Below, piece after piece: positions 20,907 to 32,900 of a stretch of DNA of 64,000 nt. The position numbers were made by a program, and so were the translations under genes. Each line of letters starts with the position of its first letter. The first letter of the stretch is position 1. The stretch comes from Pleodorina starrii (lineage: Eukaryota > Chlorophyta > Chlorophyceae > Chlamydomonadales > Volvocaceae). Under the pieces are notes generated by a model. It had not been told where the DNA came from. It worked only from the letters and a program-made list of their open reading frames with translations, and did no database searches. Location: positions 4,452,001 through 4,516,000 of the forward strand of contig BRXU01000006.1 in assembly GCA_030267565.1 (NCBI GenBank), given 5' to 3'.

Positions 20907-21471
20907 AAAGCAAAGGCGATGACGCATGCGCAAGGCGCAGGAGGAGTATGGCCGGAACCGGAGTATACGAACGGTGCGCAGTGAGAGTGTTGGAAATTGC
21001 GCAGGCAACCATCTGCTGGACAGTCGTCAAGGAGCACCTTGAGCGCATACCCGCTGGGCCAGATTGCGATACTTCAGGAGAGCGTTGCCGTGTCGATCAA
21101 TTGGATGCGCCCTGAGCAGGAATGGCTTGTGGGGCAGGGCGGCGGCCCCACCTGGGCTAGCTTGTTGCGAAGTGAGACATGCGGCAAGTGCAGCAGAGCC
21201 ATAAGGTGCTCGAGCGGGCTGTGCAGGAGGCAGGCCCGGGAGCGGACTGCAGTGCGGTTGCTGGAGGCACGGAGTCCGTGGGTGGGGCCGGTAATGCCGC
21301 TACCTTGTAGCTACAGGCAAGTTACCATGAATGTGTGGGAGACCGACGGAGCAGCAGACACCAGAGTAGAGCTCATGACAGACAGTGTGTGGGGGGGACT
21401 AAACATACACGCAGGGCTTCCGAGCCAGGCGCGCTTGGAAGCGCAGAGGCTTGAGGCTGTATGTTCATGAG
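20907..21471 (+). other. Possible upstream exons of the unrecognised gene at 21472
   Basis: A plus-strand segment before 21288 (QSHKVLERAVQEAG in phase with a GGCCG|GTAATG donor) joins in frame to the exon at 21472. No start codon or complete chain of exons could be fixed, and several frames carry stops. Confidence 0.25.
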
Positions 21472-22060
21472 GTTGGGTTCAATCCGGTGGTGGCGTCAAT
21501 GCTGTGCAGCCGAACTTGCAGATGATGATGCTTCTTTCGGCGGCGAATGCCACGGCAAGGGCTGAAGCAGCGGTACGGCTACAGCACCGTGCCGCAGCCC
21601 TGGCACAGACGAGAGCGGCATTGGGTGCAGGGAACGATACAATAGCCAAGCGGCGACCGCTGATGCGAGCACAGTATGGGTGCGACCCCACGCTGCCAGG
21701 CCCTGGGTATTTAACATTGACAATGCTGGCACGTGCAGTTGAACGCACGGAAGCAGCAGCAGCAAGGGCGACTGGAGCATCAGCACCGGCAGGGGTAGCG
21801 ACAGGTGTGTGTGTGTGTATGTGTGTGCGGGGCCTGGGCCTGGGTCATACGTCTAGTATGCGTACGCTCCTGGGCACGGTGTCCTGGGGGGCTTCGATCG
21901 GGCTACGCACCAAACAGGCCGCAACACCGGAACGGTGCGCTCCGCCCAGCGCTACGTTGAGTCCAGGGCCGTACACTACCTCATGCGAGCACACATATAC
22001 CACAACCCGGCAACGCTAGCAAATTCCGGGATTGCCGCAGGCCCTTCTTGTGTTATTTAG
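21472..22060 (+). CDS. Unrecognised protein, 3' part (two exons)
   Basis: Two exons, 21472..21794 and 21857..22060, join in phase 0 across a 62-bp GT-AG intron containing a GTGTGT run. They encode about 175 residues from WVQSGGGVNA to the stop at 22058-22060. The first part is Ala-rich and helical (MMMLLSAANATARAEAAVRL); the second contains QRYVESRAVHYLMRAHIYH. The composition looks like genuine coding sequence because the frame changes exactly at the inferred splice. I do not recognise the family. The 5' end is unresolved, and the same frame just upstream of 21471 holds a TGA, so a start there is excluded. It could be a decayed gene. Confidence 0.4.
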
Positions 22061-22454
22061 TATCCCGTTTCAGGGATTCAGAGGAGTCGTCAAGTGTACG
22101 ACACCGGCATAAATCCGGGTCCTATCTCCTATGCCGCAACCAACAGCCCCAACAAGCTCGGGCGGATTGCGCAGAAGCGAAACAAGAGTCATGTCAAGCC
22201 TCAGCAACCCGAAAATGTTTGTATGATTGCAAAATGTTTGCATTTGGCTCCATGGTGTACTGCAGTTCGTACTCCGCAACTAGCTGAGTTGTGCTAAACC
22301 ACAGTTTGCTTATTTATAGTCTTAAATGCACCATTCGCTTCAGCGGGGCGTCAACGTGTTACCTTGGTTATCCCATGCAACCGAGTTACTGTCTCTGCTG
22401 CAAGGAATGAGGGAAAGCATCTTTCCTCGACAAAGGTTTTGTCATACTGTAGCT
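22061..22454. promoter_or_regulatory. Spacer and 5' region of the glycosyltransferase-like gene
   Basis: These 394 bases lie between the stop at 22060 and the preferred start at 22455. In-frame ATGs at 22326 and 22407 would add N-terminal residues, but they would bury the signal peptide. No other feature was seen. Confidence 0.35.
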
Positions 22455-23982
22455 ATGTTACCTCTGGCATTCTTTCTGCTTCTTTCTGGCACCCAGCCTT
22501 GGGCGCTTGCGATGGGCACCGCTCGTAAACTGGCAGGGGCATCCGTTTCGCCACCGCCAAGGCTGAACATTTACAAGCAAGCAGAGGCTTATATGGATGG
22601 GCTTCTTGCTGACCATGAAGCTGCGAAGGCCAAGCTGGGCGCTACGAATTTCAAGAAGAGCAACGTTCTCGTCGTCTACATGTGCTACGAGCGCGCTGAT
22701 GTAATTAGGTCTACGCTTACATCTCTACTCATGAGCCAGGGCCTGGAGGACTACGACCTGATTATCTCGCAGGACGGCGTTGGTGTAGATGGGACGCTGT
22801 ATGTCCTGGACGTGGAGATTCAGGAGACGCTTAATGCACTCTACATTCACCACGAAGTTAACCTGTGCACGGGGCTTCACCACTACTTCGTCAAGTCGTT
22901 TGCGTTCGATATCATGGGCTACGAATATCTCTTGGTGGTCGAGGAGGACAACGGGTTGCACCACCAAGGCTTAATGGTAAGTTTGCGAGCTGGGGGATGC
23001 GCCGATTCGCTAGGTCGTACGAAGTTTGTGCTTCTGGCCCTCTTGCGACTGTTTTGGACGGCACGTTTTTGGATAGCAGCATTCCGACGCAGTATGCAGG
23101 GACTGGGACCCAAACCCAAATCACCGTGCGTGTCGCCCATATTTCTGCTTTCGGGAGTACCGTCCAGTCCCCATCCAGTCCCACGCCGTCCAGTCCCACG
23201 CCGTCCGTCCATGCGTCCGAAAACCGCCGCTCTTGCCCTCCCTGTAGTTCCTGAAGGACATGGTGGAGTTGTCCATCAAGGAGCCGGAGATTGGGCTCGT
23301 CAGCATCAGCGACCTGGACAACGCCCTGCTGGTGGACGAGTCGCGATACAATGCAGCTGTCCTGCGCGCCGACGTGGACATCGGCCATCTGTGGGTCTTC
23401 GGCGTGCACAAGTCGCGCTACGACGCCGTCGCCAAGCATCTATACGACTACTACAAGGTCATCAAGGGCCGCGACTACACGCACACACACGTGTGGCCGC
23501 TATCCGACTGGATCCGCGCGCTGCACAAGGAGAAGGGCTTTCCGAAGGACATGCCGCTCTCCCAGGACGCCTTTTTCGTGCACTCGCTTATGAAGGAGGG
23601 CTACACCAAGCGCTACCTTTCGCTGGTCCGCCTGTTCCAGCCCATGGGCTGGATCGGCCTGCACTTCAAGCAGGACCCGGCGCACTTCTACACGACGTAC
23701 GGCCAGGGCATGTACGAGGGTCAGATCGAGCACAAACCGTTTGAGATCGCCAAGGACGTGCAGTCGCTGGACCGGCTGAAGAAGGACGCGATCGCGCGCC
23801 TGGACGTCGTCTACCAGCAGTACCTGGGCCGCAGCGTCGAAAAGGCCGTCTCGGATAGCGTCCTGCTGCGCCTGTTGGTTGGCAAGATGAACGCGGTCGA
23901 GCTGGTGCGCGACATCGTCAATTCTGCGGAGCACCGCCGGCGCATGAAGGAGGCGGTGGCGAAGCACGGGATACGCGGTTAG
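22455..23982 (+). CDS. Secretory glycosyltransferase-like protein with DUF4214-like C-terminus
   Basis: Predicted 418 aa from two exons, 22455..22976 and 23248..23982, in phase 0. The N-terminus (MLPLAFFLLLSGTQPWALA) is a good signal peptide, which supports the start at 22455. Residues about 70-175 resemble the nucleotide-sugar domain of GnT-I/POMGNT-type GT-A enzymes: VLVVYMCYERADVIRSTL, DYDLIISQDG, and YEYLLVVEEDN, where E163-E164-D165 would stand for the metal-binding acidic motif. The C-terminal stretch YQQYLGRSVEKAV...VELVRDIVNSAEHRRR (about 355-405) fits a DUF4214-like helical domain. The product is probably Golgi-located or secreted and could act in cell-wall glycoprotein synthesis; the substrate is unknown and the glycosyltransferase assignment rests on motifs only. 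Confidence 0.6.
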
Positions 23983-26900
23983 GTGCGAGAGTCCTCTTCC
24001 AGGGAGGGCTGCGGCGAGGAGTACGAATCAGGTCGGGCGCAGGATTTGCAGGCATTATAAGCGAACGCATGCAGCTGCGGGGCATATCGCATGTAGCGGA
24101 ATGAACCAGGGGTCGCACTCTTGTTAATGCTCAGGTCAGCTTGGTAACTGGTGGTTAGGCAGGCGGTTAGGCAGGCGGTTAGGCAGGCGTACATATCTGG
24201 CGCTATCGCGATAGTTTGGTGTGCTTCGACCGGACCTAACGCCACGTTGTGGCGTTTGTCGGGGGTTTATATTCATGGCCTGGGTGGGTGGGGCGGCAGT
24301 GGACGCGTGTGTCTGGAACGCAGCACAGCTGTTCATGCTGGATGCGGCATGCCAGCATGCCAGCGTTGTGTGCACGAGCGAATTTACGCCAGCACTGCTT
24401 CAAGAGGTGGACCTAGACCAGTGACCATGACAGACGCGCGTGTACATCAGTTTACCATGGTCTAGTGCACTGAAGACGACAGCGTAGCGACGCGTACAAA
24501 AAGTACTGAACGAGTATTCCTACATTCTTGCACCATGGGGTAAGTAGCGAGAACCGACCCCCCCGCGCGTTTGCATTTGCCTCCTATTTTGTACGTGCTC
24601 AAATGGAAATGGGAAAGCAGGGAGTGAGAGTGGTGGGAAAGCAGGAGCGCCCTGTTGCATGTCGGGGCCTGGAGCCTGCTGGGTGCGGCACAAGTCGTTT
24701 TGATGTTGGGCGTCATAATGCGTCCAGGCGTGAGACTTACCGGAATGCAGATATTCTGCTCCGTTTGTTACTGCTGTGTTTGTTGTTTTGGTGCTGACTG
24801 GTGGAACGGAAGGCGAATTTAGGGACGCTGCTTATGCCGTTGGCTGGCCACAAGGGGGAGTCCGCGTATTAACGAGGCTGCACGCCTCACGTGAATGACC
24901 TTGCTTTCAACAACGAACTCGAGGCTCTCGGAAGGGTTGGACCAGCGGGTCGTACATTGCTGTGGAGACGACCAGGGCATAGGTAAGCAACCAGCCACGC
25001 GGGCACGAACGAGCGAACGGGAGGGGGCCGAGGGAGGTTTAGTGATGATCTGATGAATCTCCCCGCTTGGCGAGGGGCCCCGGCTACCCACAACTATGCG
25101 CACCATCCCACCTGACAGCAACCCTTGGATGCTGCAATATGGCGTGGATGCTGCAAGCGCTACGTGCCGTCGAAGCCCCAAATGGAGGCGTGGTTAAACG
25201 GGGCAGCAATGCACAGCCTGGACTTCCCGACGAGGGCACCGAAGCGGTGCATGAGCCTCAAAGCAGGTTCGCCCGAAGCTCTTATAACGCCGCAAAGGCA
25301 GCAAGAGCTCCCAATTAGGATCTCGGTCACAAGCATCCGTTCCATGGGTTGCATCAACGTCCACAAACACTTCGCACTGCTGTTAGAAAAAAAGGAGCAC
25401 GCGCAAAGACGGCGGGCCCTGCTCTCCGTCAAGCCCTCTACTGTGTACAAAACTTGCGTCTGCAACACGCGTCGGTATGACAACCGCAACTTTCATCGGC
25501 AATCTCGGCATGGCTACAACACCAGAACAGGGCCCCTATGGCTTATGCCCCCCCCCGCTGACGAACAACTGCTAAATGCATCAATTTGCGTCACAATTAA
25601 CGGATGACCATTTGAAACAAGGGGAAAACCCTAGACCCGTTACCAGTCGCACCCGCCGACTCCTCCCTCGCGACCGCCACACCTCATCCACCTCATCCAC
25701 ACACCCCACGCGCATTTTACTACTCTCAAACAAAACGACAGCCAGCTACCGCCACAGCTGTCAGCCCCTGATTCCGCTGCAATACCGGTACACGGCCAGC
25801 TGGCCCGCTAGCGCTTCCTTTTGGTGTCTGTGCTCCCACCCACAGAGCCACTTCAACACCAGTCACTCATCCTTCAGGCTCCACTGGCGCTGTGATGGAC
25901 CGCCACACGGACCCCTCCCAGCGTTAGCCCACGTCCTCCTCGGTCACGTTGTGAAGTCATCCGTACCGCCACAAGCCCACACAAGCACCACTGGCCCCCA
26001 CACCCACATCCCTGCCCGCTTGCATGCCGGTGAGTGGGTGGGTGAGTGGGGTGTGCGTCCCAGGCTGCGGCACAACGCCGGCGCCGCGTGCCGGCGCCGG
26101 CTGGGTTTCTGCTCCAGAAAATCCCCAAGCGGAGAGGAGCGGCACACCCCCCTTGTCAATGTGTCTCTACCATGGCAGATGTGCGTCTAGCTCTCGTATA
26201 GCACCGCTCGATAAATGAAGCCCCCGATCTCCTCGATTTCCTCCAACCCCCGCCTCGCGCCCCCAACTGCGTCCGTTCGTCCCCACCCGCTCTTCCGTGG
26301 TTACCACGCCACGCATATGAATACGCTGAAGACACCGCAATAAACCATTAGGCAGGCCGGAAAGTGCGCAGGTAAAGCGCGGCTGCCAGGGTATGCGCAA
26401 AGCTGGCTCCGCACGACGCATGAAAAAACAACTTACTCGCAGGAAAACATGCGAATGGAGATGGCGCCCCGCGATTGGCCAGCGCGTGGCATCGGCTGCC
26501 AAAACGAGTTAGCAAGACCAAGGGGGGCACGGCGATCCGGCACGCTCCAGATCGTCCAGGCTCCATTGCGCAACACGTTCCTCATGAATGCATATCGCAC
26601 CGCAATGCACGAGACGTACGTCCAGTACGGCAAAAACATGGAGAGTACGATAGCTCACACCGCAGTACGACAGCGCCGCCCATCGCTGTGTGGCCCTATA
26701 AGGGGGTCCGTAACCATCTGGGAGCTGCCCGGTACTGACAGTCGTACGAGCAGTTGGCCACAGTCGTACAGCTGGTACGGAAACATTGGTGCAGCGCGAA
26801 AACCGGACCCTAGCGCATTCGGCACCTCTAGCCCTTCCCCTCTTGCATTTCCACCTTCTCCTCCCACCACCCTCCAAGACCATGCCACAAAGAGAATCTT

Positions 26901-29140
26901 CGATAGATGCATGCACGCGCCTCAAGACGCAACCCGCAACCGTGTACCGTGTGCACCATCCCGCAACCACCATAACCGCAACAACCGTTTATGTGCAATC
27001 AGCCACTGCCAAACACCCCCAAACCGGAAACAAAGTGCAAAGAGGGGTTCCTGTTACTGCCGAAGGGTCGCTGCCCAAGCCATCCGGCGCCAATGGTGAA
27101 ATGAATCCAACAACTCCTGCCGAGCCCACATACGCCCCCAGCCAGCCGGTCGCAGCCCCCCAGTTGACATGCAACTCCTCGCGGCCGATGGGCCCCACGC
27201 CCCGCCCTCTTCACGCCCCACCCCATCGAGAGCCACAGCCCCCCCAAGCAAACACAACAACGGCAACCAATCAAATCAACTCCTGCCGGCGGGCAAACAA
27301 CTCAAACTCCAATTCTCCGCTTCTTAAATCACCGAACCAATCCTCCCAAGACGCCTCCTCGTGTTTATCAGCAACTGGGCTAGGCGCCGCCGCCGCCTTG
27401 TCGTGCCCTCCGCTCTCATCGCCACCAAGCGCGCCGCTGGCACGCTCTCGAACAACCCATCTTGAGACCAGCCCGGACGTGTGTGCGCGCACGCGTAAAA
27501 CACCAAAGGGACAAACCTTTGGTTATTTTTGCATGTATTTAGTCGTTGACGGATCACCACGCAATCACCGGGTAGCATCAAGTTTCGGAACAAGAATTCG
27601 GAGCGAAGGCCCGGCCCACCCGCCAAGCTACCACTCCCGTGCATCCCCCTCCCCCGGGATGGCATCAGCGCCCTCAGGCGTGACTGCCTCCCTGCCTCTC
27701 CTCCGCTGCACAATCCTTCCCAGCCAGAGGTTTCATCGCGCGCCCGAAGCTCGCTCAAACACCAGAAAAAACAACGAGCGAAGCGCACTATCGTTTTTTT
27801 AGCACGTACGACACAATCTTCTTGGATTGACAACGCCAGTTCGACACGCACGCGGGCACAAGAAATATTATACGGCATTATGTGCCGAGCGACAACGGCG
27901 ACTGTGGAGTTGCACCGTCGCGCCCCTGAGCATCCATCCATCCGGGTTCATTTTTGAGTTTATGGCTTTTCCTTGATTCCTATCCTTTTCCGAACCCGCA
28001 ACAATGCAGTAACCGATGGGAGACTGCCCCGCCGGTCACCTCGCCGCTCCCCGCCGCTGCAAGAACTTTTGCCGCATAGGAACGCAGCGAGGGAGGAGCT
28101 CCAGGAAGCGGCATTGGTTTTTCAACTGCTGATTTAAGCCAGCCGGTTAAGCCAGCCGATAATACGCACATCGCGCTTGCTATTTGCCCCCCTCGCCGAC
28201 CTCTTACTCGCCATCAATCCCCCTCCGCCCGCTCTCACCCGCACCCCTTCTCTGCTCTCCCTCACTCCCCGTGCGGGCCAGCTCTCCCCCAGCACAAGCC
28301 AATCATGGTCGAAACCATGCGTACCATACGTGGTGGTGCTTTCACATGGCAGACCCAAACCCCCCAACCACACCAACCACACACACACATACACGCTACT
28401 ACGTAACGTAACAACAGGCAATTACAGGCAAGGACATTACACCCGCTCGCTCCCAGGCCTAACTTACACATCCCGAAACAAAACGAATCCACACCCGACG
28501 GACCGCACGCCAGCGCCCTCCCCTTCTGGCTCTCTCCGCCTTCTGCGCCCATCATCACCATCATCATCATCGGGTTATCTGACCGCAAATACCACTCATC
28601 TCGAAAAAACCCTGAAGATCCTTGAAAACTCTTGTGGAAACTCCAGTTACTACGCTCCATCAGCTCATCACCAAGAGCTCACACCAGATCCTCCTGCATC
28701 ATCTGCTGCCCCGAGGAACCACACCGCACAGCTCAACACAGCCATACATGCGGCAAGACAAGGGCACAGAGGCCCGTGCAACGTGTGTTGTGTATGTACA
28801 CACCCCCTGCTAGAGGCACACCCGCGGGGGCTGTCATGTGCTCGCTCGCTCGCTATGGGGGAACTCCGCTAGGGCCCCGCCGGCACTTCACAGAGGTAGG
28901 TAGGGTACACCGCCCGTCGTTGCTGCCAAGGTACGTAGTCCGACGTAGGACGTGATGTAATATCCGAGATTGCCAATTGGTGTAACCGACCTCGTAGCAC
29001 GCCGCGGCGACGGGAGCTCCAGGGAAGGCACAAACAAATCCCTGGTGCCCTGGTGGCTGGTGCCAAGCGTGCAGCAGTAATAACGTTTACGGCAGGTGCG
29101 GGCAGCAGTAGTAACATTACTACTGCTGCGCCTGTTACCA
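23983..29140. other. 5.1-kb gene-poor region
   Basis: The first part is the 3' flank of the glycosyltransferase-like gene, with a 12-bp GGTTAGGCAGGC triplicate at 24153-24189. The last part should contain the kinase 3' UTR; TTACA (minus-strand TGTAA) occurs at 28422 and 28437. Between about 24.5 and 28.4 kb the open frames (the longest about 340 codons near 26.8-27.8 kb) are Pro/Ser/Thr-rich, lack domains and do not extend through consistent splice sites. I see no gene that I can support. Confidence 0.4.
24153..24189. repeat. 12-bp GGTTAGGCAGGC tandem triplicate
   Basis: Three head-to-tail copies in the 3' flank of the glycosyltransferase-like gene. Confidence 0.8.
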
Positions 29141-29163
29141 CTATTGCTGCGGCGCCTCTTGTG

Positions 29164-29194
<31 letters not shown>

Positions 29195-32100
29195 TTGCTG
29201 CTGCTGTTGCTGCTGCTGCTGCTCGCTCTGCTGGACCTTTTGTTGTTGCTGCAGCTGTTGCTGCGTGGCCTGGTGCTGCCTGAGCGCGTGTTTGAGCCAG
29301 GGGTGCCGCAGCAGCTGCGAGGCGGTGGGGCGGTCCACGGGTCGCTCCGCCAGGGCGCAGGAAATGAAGTCCTGGCCGCCAGCGGACACGAAGTGCGGGA
29401 AACACAGCGCCCGTCGACAGCTGCCGATAGCTCCGAAACCGCCGCCAGTCTCGCCGCCACCGCCGCCGCCCTCTCCCGCCGCCGCTGCGCTGCAGTTGAT
29501 GAATGGCGGGAAGCCCACCAGCATCTCGTAGGCTAGCACGCCTACACTCCACACGTCGGCGGCGGTGGAGTAGGCCAGGGAGGGGTCGTCCTTGTTGTCA
29601 CCGGGGAGCACCTTGAGCGGGCAGCGCTCCACCTCGGGAGCCTGACAGAGGGGAACGGAGGGAGGGAGGGCGGGGGCGGGGGATGTGTGTGTGTATGTGT
29701 GCGCGCATGGGCATGTGAGACGTGCGTCGGCAGAGGGCCCCAGCCCCTTCGAAGGATCTACCGGATACGGGCCGGTTGAAGCTCGGGTCGGTTTGAATCA
29801 GATCAGATCAAGTGAGGTCGACGCAATCTCCTGAGGTCTCAGATGGTGGCAGCAGTCTAAACAGAGCATCGCAGTAGTGCTCGTCCCAACGAGGCAGTAC
29901 GGTAGCTAACTCGGTGCCAGGGGGTGAAGAGCCAAAACTTGAGAAAACCCCAAAACCCTAAAACCCAAAGCCAGCGACCTCACCATGTAGTCCACTACAG
30001 ACGGTTCGGCGCGTGGGGTGGCAGACGGTTGAAGAGCAGTTGGTCAGTTGGCGGTCGGGGAGCGATGTATGTCCGGTCGGCCAGGGGCAGCGGCGGCGGT
30101 TCGACGCCAGGAGCGGGGGAAGGCGCGGGAAGGGAAGGTTGGAGCGCAGTTAGGAGATCAGCAGCGGAGCAATACACGGTGGCGAGGTACGGGTGGAGGT
30201 GCCGACTCGCGCCGGCCGCCTAGGTCCGTCATCCTCCCTTGGCCCCCAGCCGCCTCTTCCCGCTGTCTGCTTCCCCCTCCCTCGCCTCCCTCTGCCCTCT
30301 CCCTCCCCCTCCGCCTCCCTGTGTTCGCTCACTCGTTCCGGTGCGTGTGACCGCCCTCTCCTGGGTGAGGTCGATTGCGGCCCCAAAGTCCGCCACCTTG
30401 AGCTGCCAACCGCCACTCATCAACAGGTTCTCGGGCTGGGAGGGGAGGAACCGGGAGCGGGGAGGAGAGGGAGGGGAGGGGCAGGAGAGGGAGGGAGGTG
30501 GGTCGGAGGGAGGGATGAGAGGACGTGGGCGGGTGGACGACAGTAGAGGACACGGGAACTTTGGGCGCATGTCAAAGCTTCACCCCGGCAAGGCTGGCGA
30601 ATCGCAATAAACATCTCCCCTTTCCTCCCCCTTCCTCCTCCTTCCCCCTCCTCCCTCCTATCAGCGCAACGCGGCAGTAATCGTGCCTCGTCGATCGCAT
30701 CCCGGCCGTCATGTCCTGTCATTTTTGCTCCCATATGCTTCAACCACTCAGGCTTGCACCAGTCCATACAATGCCGTACATTCCGTACTGCTGCGCCACC
30801 ACCACCAGCGGGGCAGCTCACCTTGACGTCTCGGTGGCACACACCCCGGCCGTGCAGGTACACGAGCGCGTCCAGCAACGGAGCCAGCACCAGCACACGC
30901 AGCTGGTCCTCACTCATGCGGCAGTTGGGCAGGCTGCGGTGCAGATGGAACAGGTCGCCCCGGGCAGCTCGCTCCAGAACCAGCACCAGCCGGTTCTCCT
31001 CCTGGGTGTCGAATGTCGTACGATTTACAGGCGGCACGAGGGGCAGGGCGAGACCCAAGGGGAGGGACTTTCGAACTTCGGTAGAACGGCGAGGGTGGAA
31101 AAGGCACACACAAACACACACACACGCGCATACACATGCACACGTATACACACATGTGCCCAATACGTCGTCTTGTCGGCCGCGCGTGTTCGTTCGCCTG
31201 CCGCAATACCGCATACGGTCGTCGCGTCGTACCCACCTCGAACACGCCGTACATCATGAGTACGTTGTCGTGGCCCAGATCGGTGTGTATCCGTACTTCC
31301 CGTACAAGTGTGTGCAGCGCATTGTCCGCCACTCGGGCCAGCGAGTAGACCTTGAGCACCACCCTGGCACCACTCAGACCGCACACGGCCTGAGTGACAG
31401 GGCCGGGAGCGAGGGAGGAAGGGGAGGGAGATAAGAGAAAGGAAAGGCGTGAAAAGGCGTGGAAAGGCGAGAAAGCAAGAGCGGAGTAAAACCATAAGGT
31501 AATTTTGAATAACCGTGTCTGTCCGAAACGGGAAAGAACCCGACCGAAGGAAAGACGGCAGAAGTACCAAGGGACGGCGAAACCCTCAAGCGCATTACTG
31601 ACCTGAAAAATGCCAACAGCCGCTTACAGTGCAAACCAACTCACCAAGCAAGTGCGTTCACTCGCCGCCGGCCCAGACGGCCCCGCCCCTCCCCAGACGC
31701 CCCCGTCAAAGGCCACCCGCCCACCCAGCTCACCCCCACCTCCACCCAAGCCCAGCCCCCCACCTTGTACACGGCCGAGACCTCGCCCTTGTACAGTCGG
31801 CCGGTGATGGAGTAATCCCTCAGCCGCCACACCGGCCGCCGCATGGCCGCGGGGGCAGCGGGACACACAGCAAGCAACGTGCTACTGCTGCTGCTGCCAA
31901 ACGCCTCTGTCGCCGCCGCAGCAGCAGCAGCAGCAGCAGCCGGCGGCCGGGCTGCGGCTGGTGCCGCCGTCGCCGCCACCTCCGGATTCCCCAGTCGCCT
32001 GTTGAGCGAAATCACGTTGGGCGAGCCGATCGGCGAGGTGGAGGCTGTTCGCAAGGCGGCGGCCGCCGCAGCTGCAGCCGTCCCGGCGGAAATGGGAGTA

Positions 32101-32900
32101 ATCGGGGATGTAGCAGCGCCCGGCGGGATGGACGTGGCGCTGGCGTGCCTTGCGGGTGGGGTACGGTTCGTGGCCGCGGCGCCCGTGGCGCTGGGCGTCG
32201 CGGGCAGCTCCACCTCTAGCGGCGCCTCCTCTATCGCACAAGTCGCGCCGGAGCCCCGAGGGATGATGCGATGGATCACGGGTAGCGGTACGGAGGCGGT
32301 GCTGCGCTCAGGGAGCTCTGCGGGGCCGGCCATCGAGGTTTGGTGCTGCACGCGCGGGGAGGCGCCGTTTGCAACTCCTGCCGCCATGGCGCGGATTCGC
32401 GCGAGCTCGGCGACGTTGTTCACGAGGGAGGAGTGTTGTTGGAGCGGCGAGGGAAGAAAGCTGCTGGCAACGCGGTCCGCCATGGCGCCGGTGGAGAGCG
32501 CCGGCGCGCAGGTTTCGATGGCGGGGAGCTGCAGGAAAGTTGCGGTGGAATGGGCTGGGATGGCTCTTCGGCCGACGCCCGACGGGAGCGGCGAGGGGCC
32601 GAAGGTAGGTAACAGATTAGCGGACGACGATGCCGGCGGGAACATCAGCGGCATACTCGCGGAGGACCGCGGGGGAGCTTTACAGCCGTGTGCTGACTCA
32701 TAAGCATCGACCGGGGCGGCGCAGAGCAACTCAGAGGAGCCGGATCCCTTGGAAGTGCAAGGAGGTGGCGGAGACCGCAGCTGCGCGGCGCTGTCCGCAG
32801 CGCGGCGCCGGGAAAGAAATCGTTTCAGTGAAGTCATGAATCCCTTTTCCCGCTTCTTGGACAGCGGCTCGCTGGAGTTCGGGCTCCCGCTGTTCGACAT
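29141..32900 (-). CDS. Aurora/CALK-like serine/threonine protein kinase with polyglutamine tail
   Basis: Predicted 694 aa from six exons, complement(29141..29641, 29984..29994, 30333..30435, 30822..31001, 31237..31389, 31764..32900), all in phase. A 360-residue Ser/Ala-rich N-terminal region precedes the kinase domain (about 363-650). Visible elements are a degenerate glycine loop (GRLYKGEVSAVYK), VVLK (K392), the helix-C Glu (E410), HRDVKPENLL (486-495), DFG (506-508), TRTGTMDYMAPE and DVWSVGVLAYEMLVGFPPF. The run GDNKDDPSLAYSTAADVW and the degenerate loop recall the Chlamydomonas aurora-like kinase CALK, which acts in flagellar shortening. The C-terminus is a Gln-rich tail coded by a CAG/CAA tract. 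The exon at 29984..29994 is only 11 nt and supplies MDYM of the activation segment. The assignment within the Aurora/ALK group is inferred. Confidence 0.85.
29161..29224 (-). repeat. CAG/CAA repeat coding the kinase polyglutamine tail
   Basis: Over 20 consecutive CAG/CAA codons sit near the 3' end of the kinase reading frame. CAA interruptions are regular. Confidence 0.85.
29984..29994 (-). other. 11-nt micro-exon of the kinase gene
   Basis: TGGACTACATG is flanked by CTGTAG and GTGAGG. With one base from the previous exon it encodes Met-Asp-Tyr-Met, which is exactly the residues the family needs between TGT and APE of the activation segment. Skipping it would both shift the frame and destroy the segment. 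Confidence 0.8.

Noticed and set aside
26786..27802. 338-codon plus-strand frame in the gene-poor region
   Set aside because: The composition is Pro/Ser/Thr-rich without domain, splice-consistent extension or strand bias; other frames are equally open.
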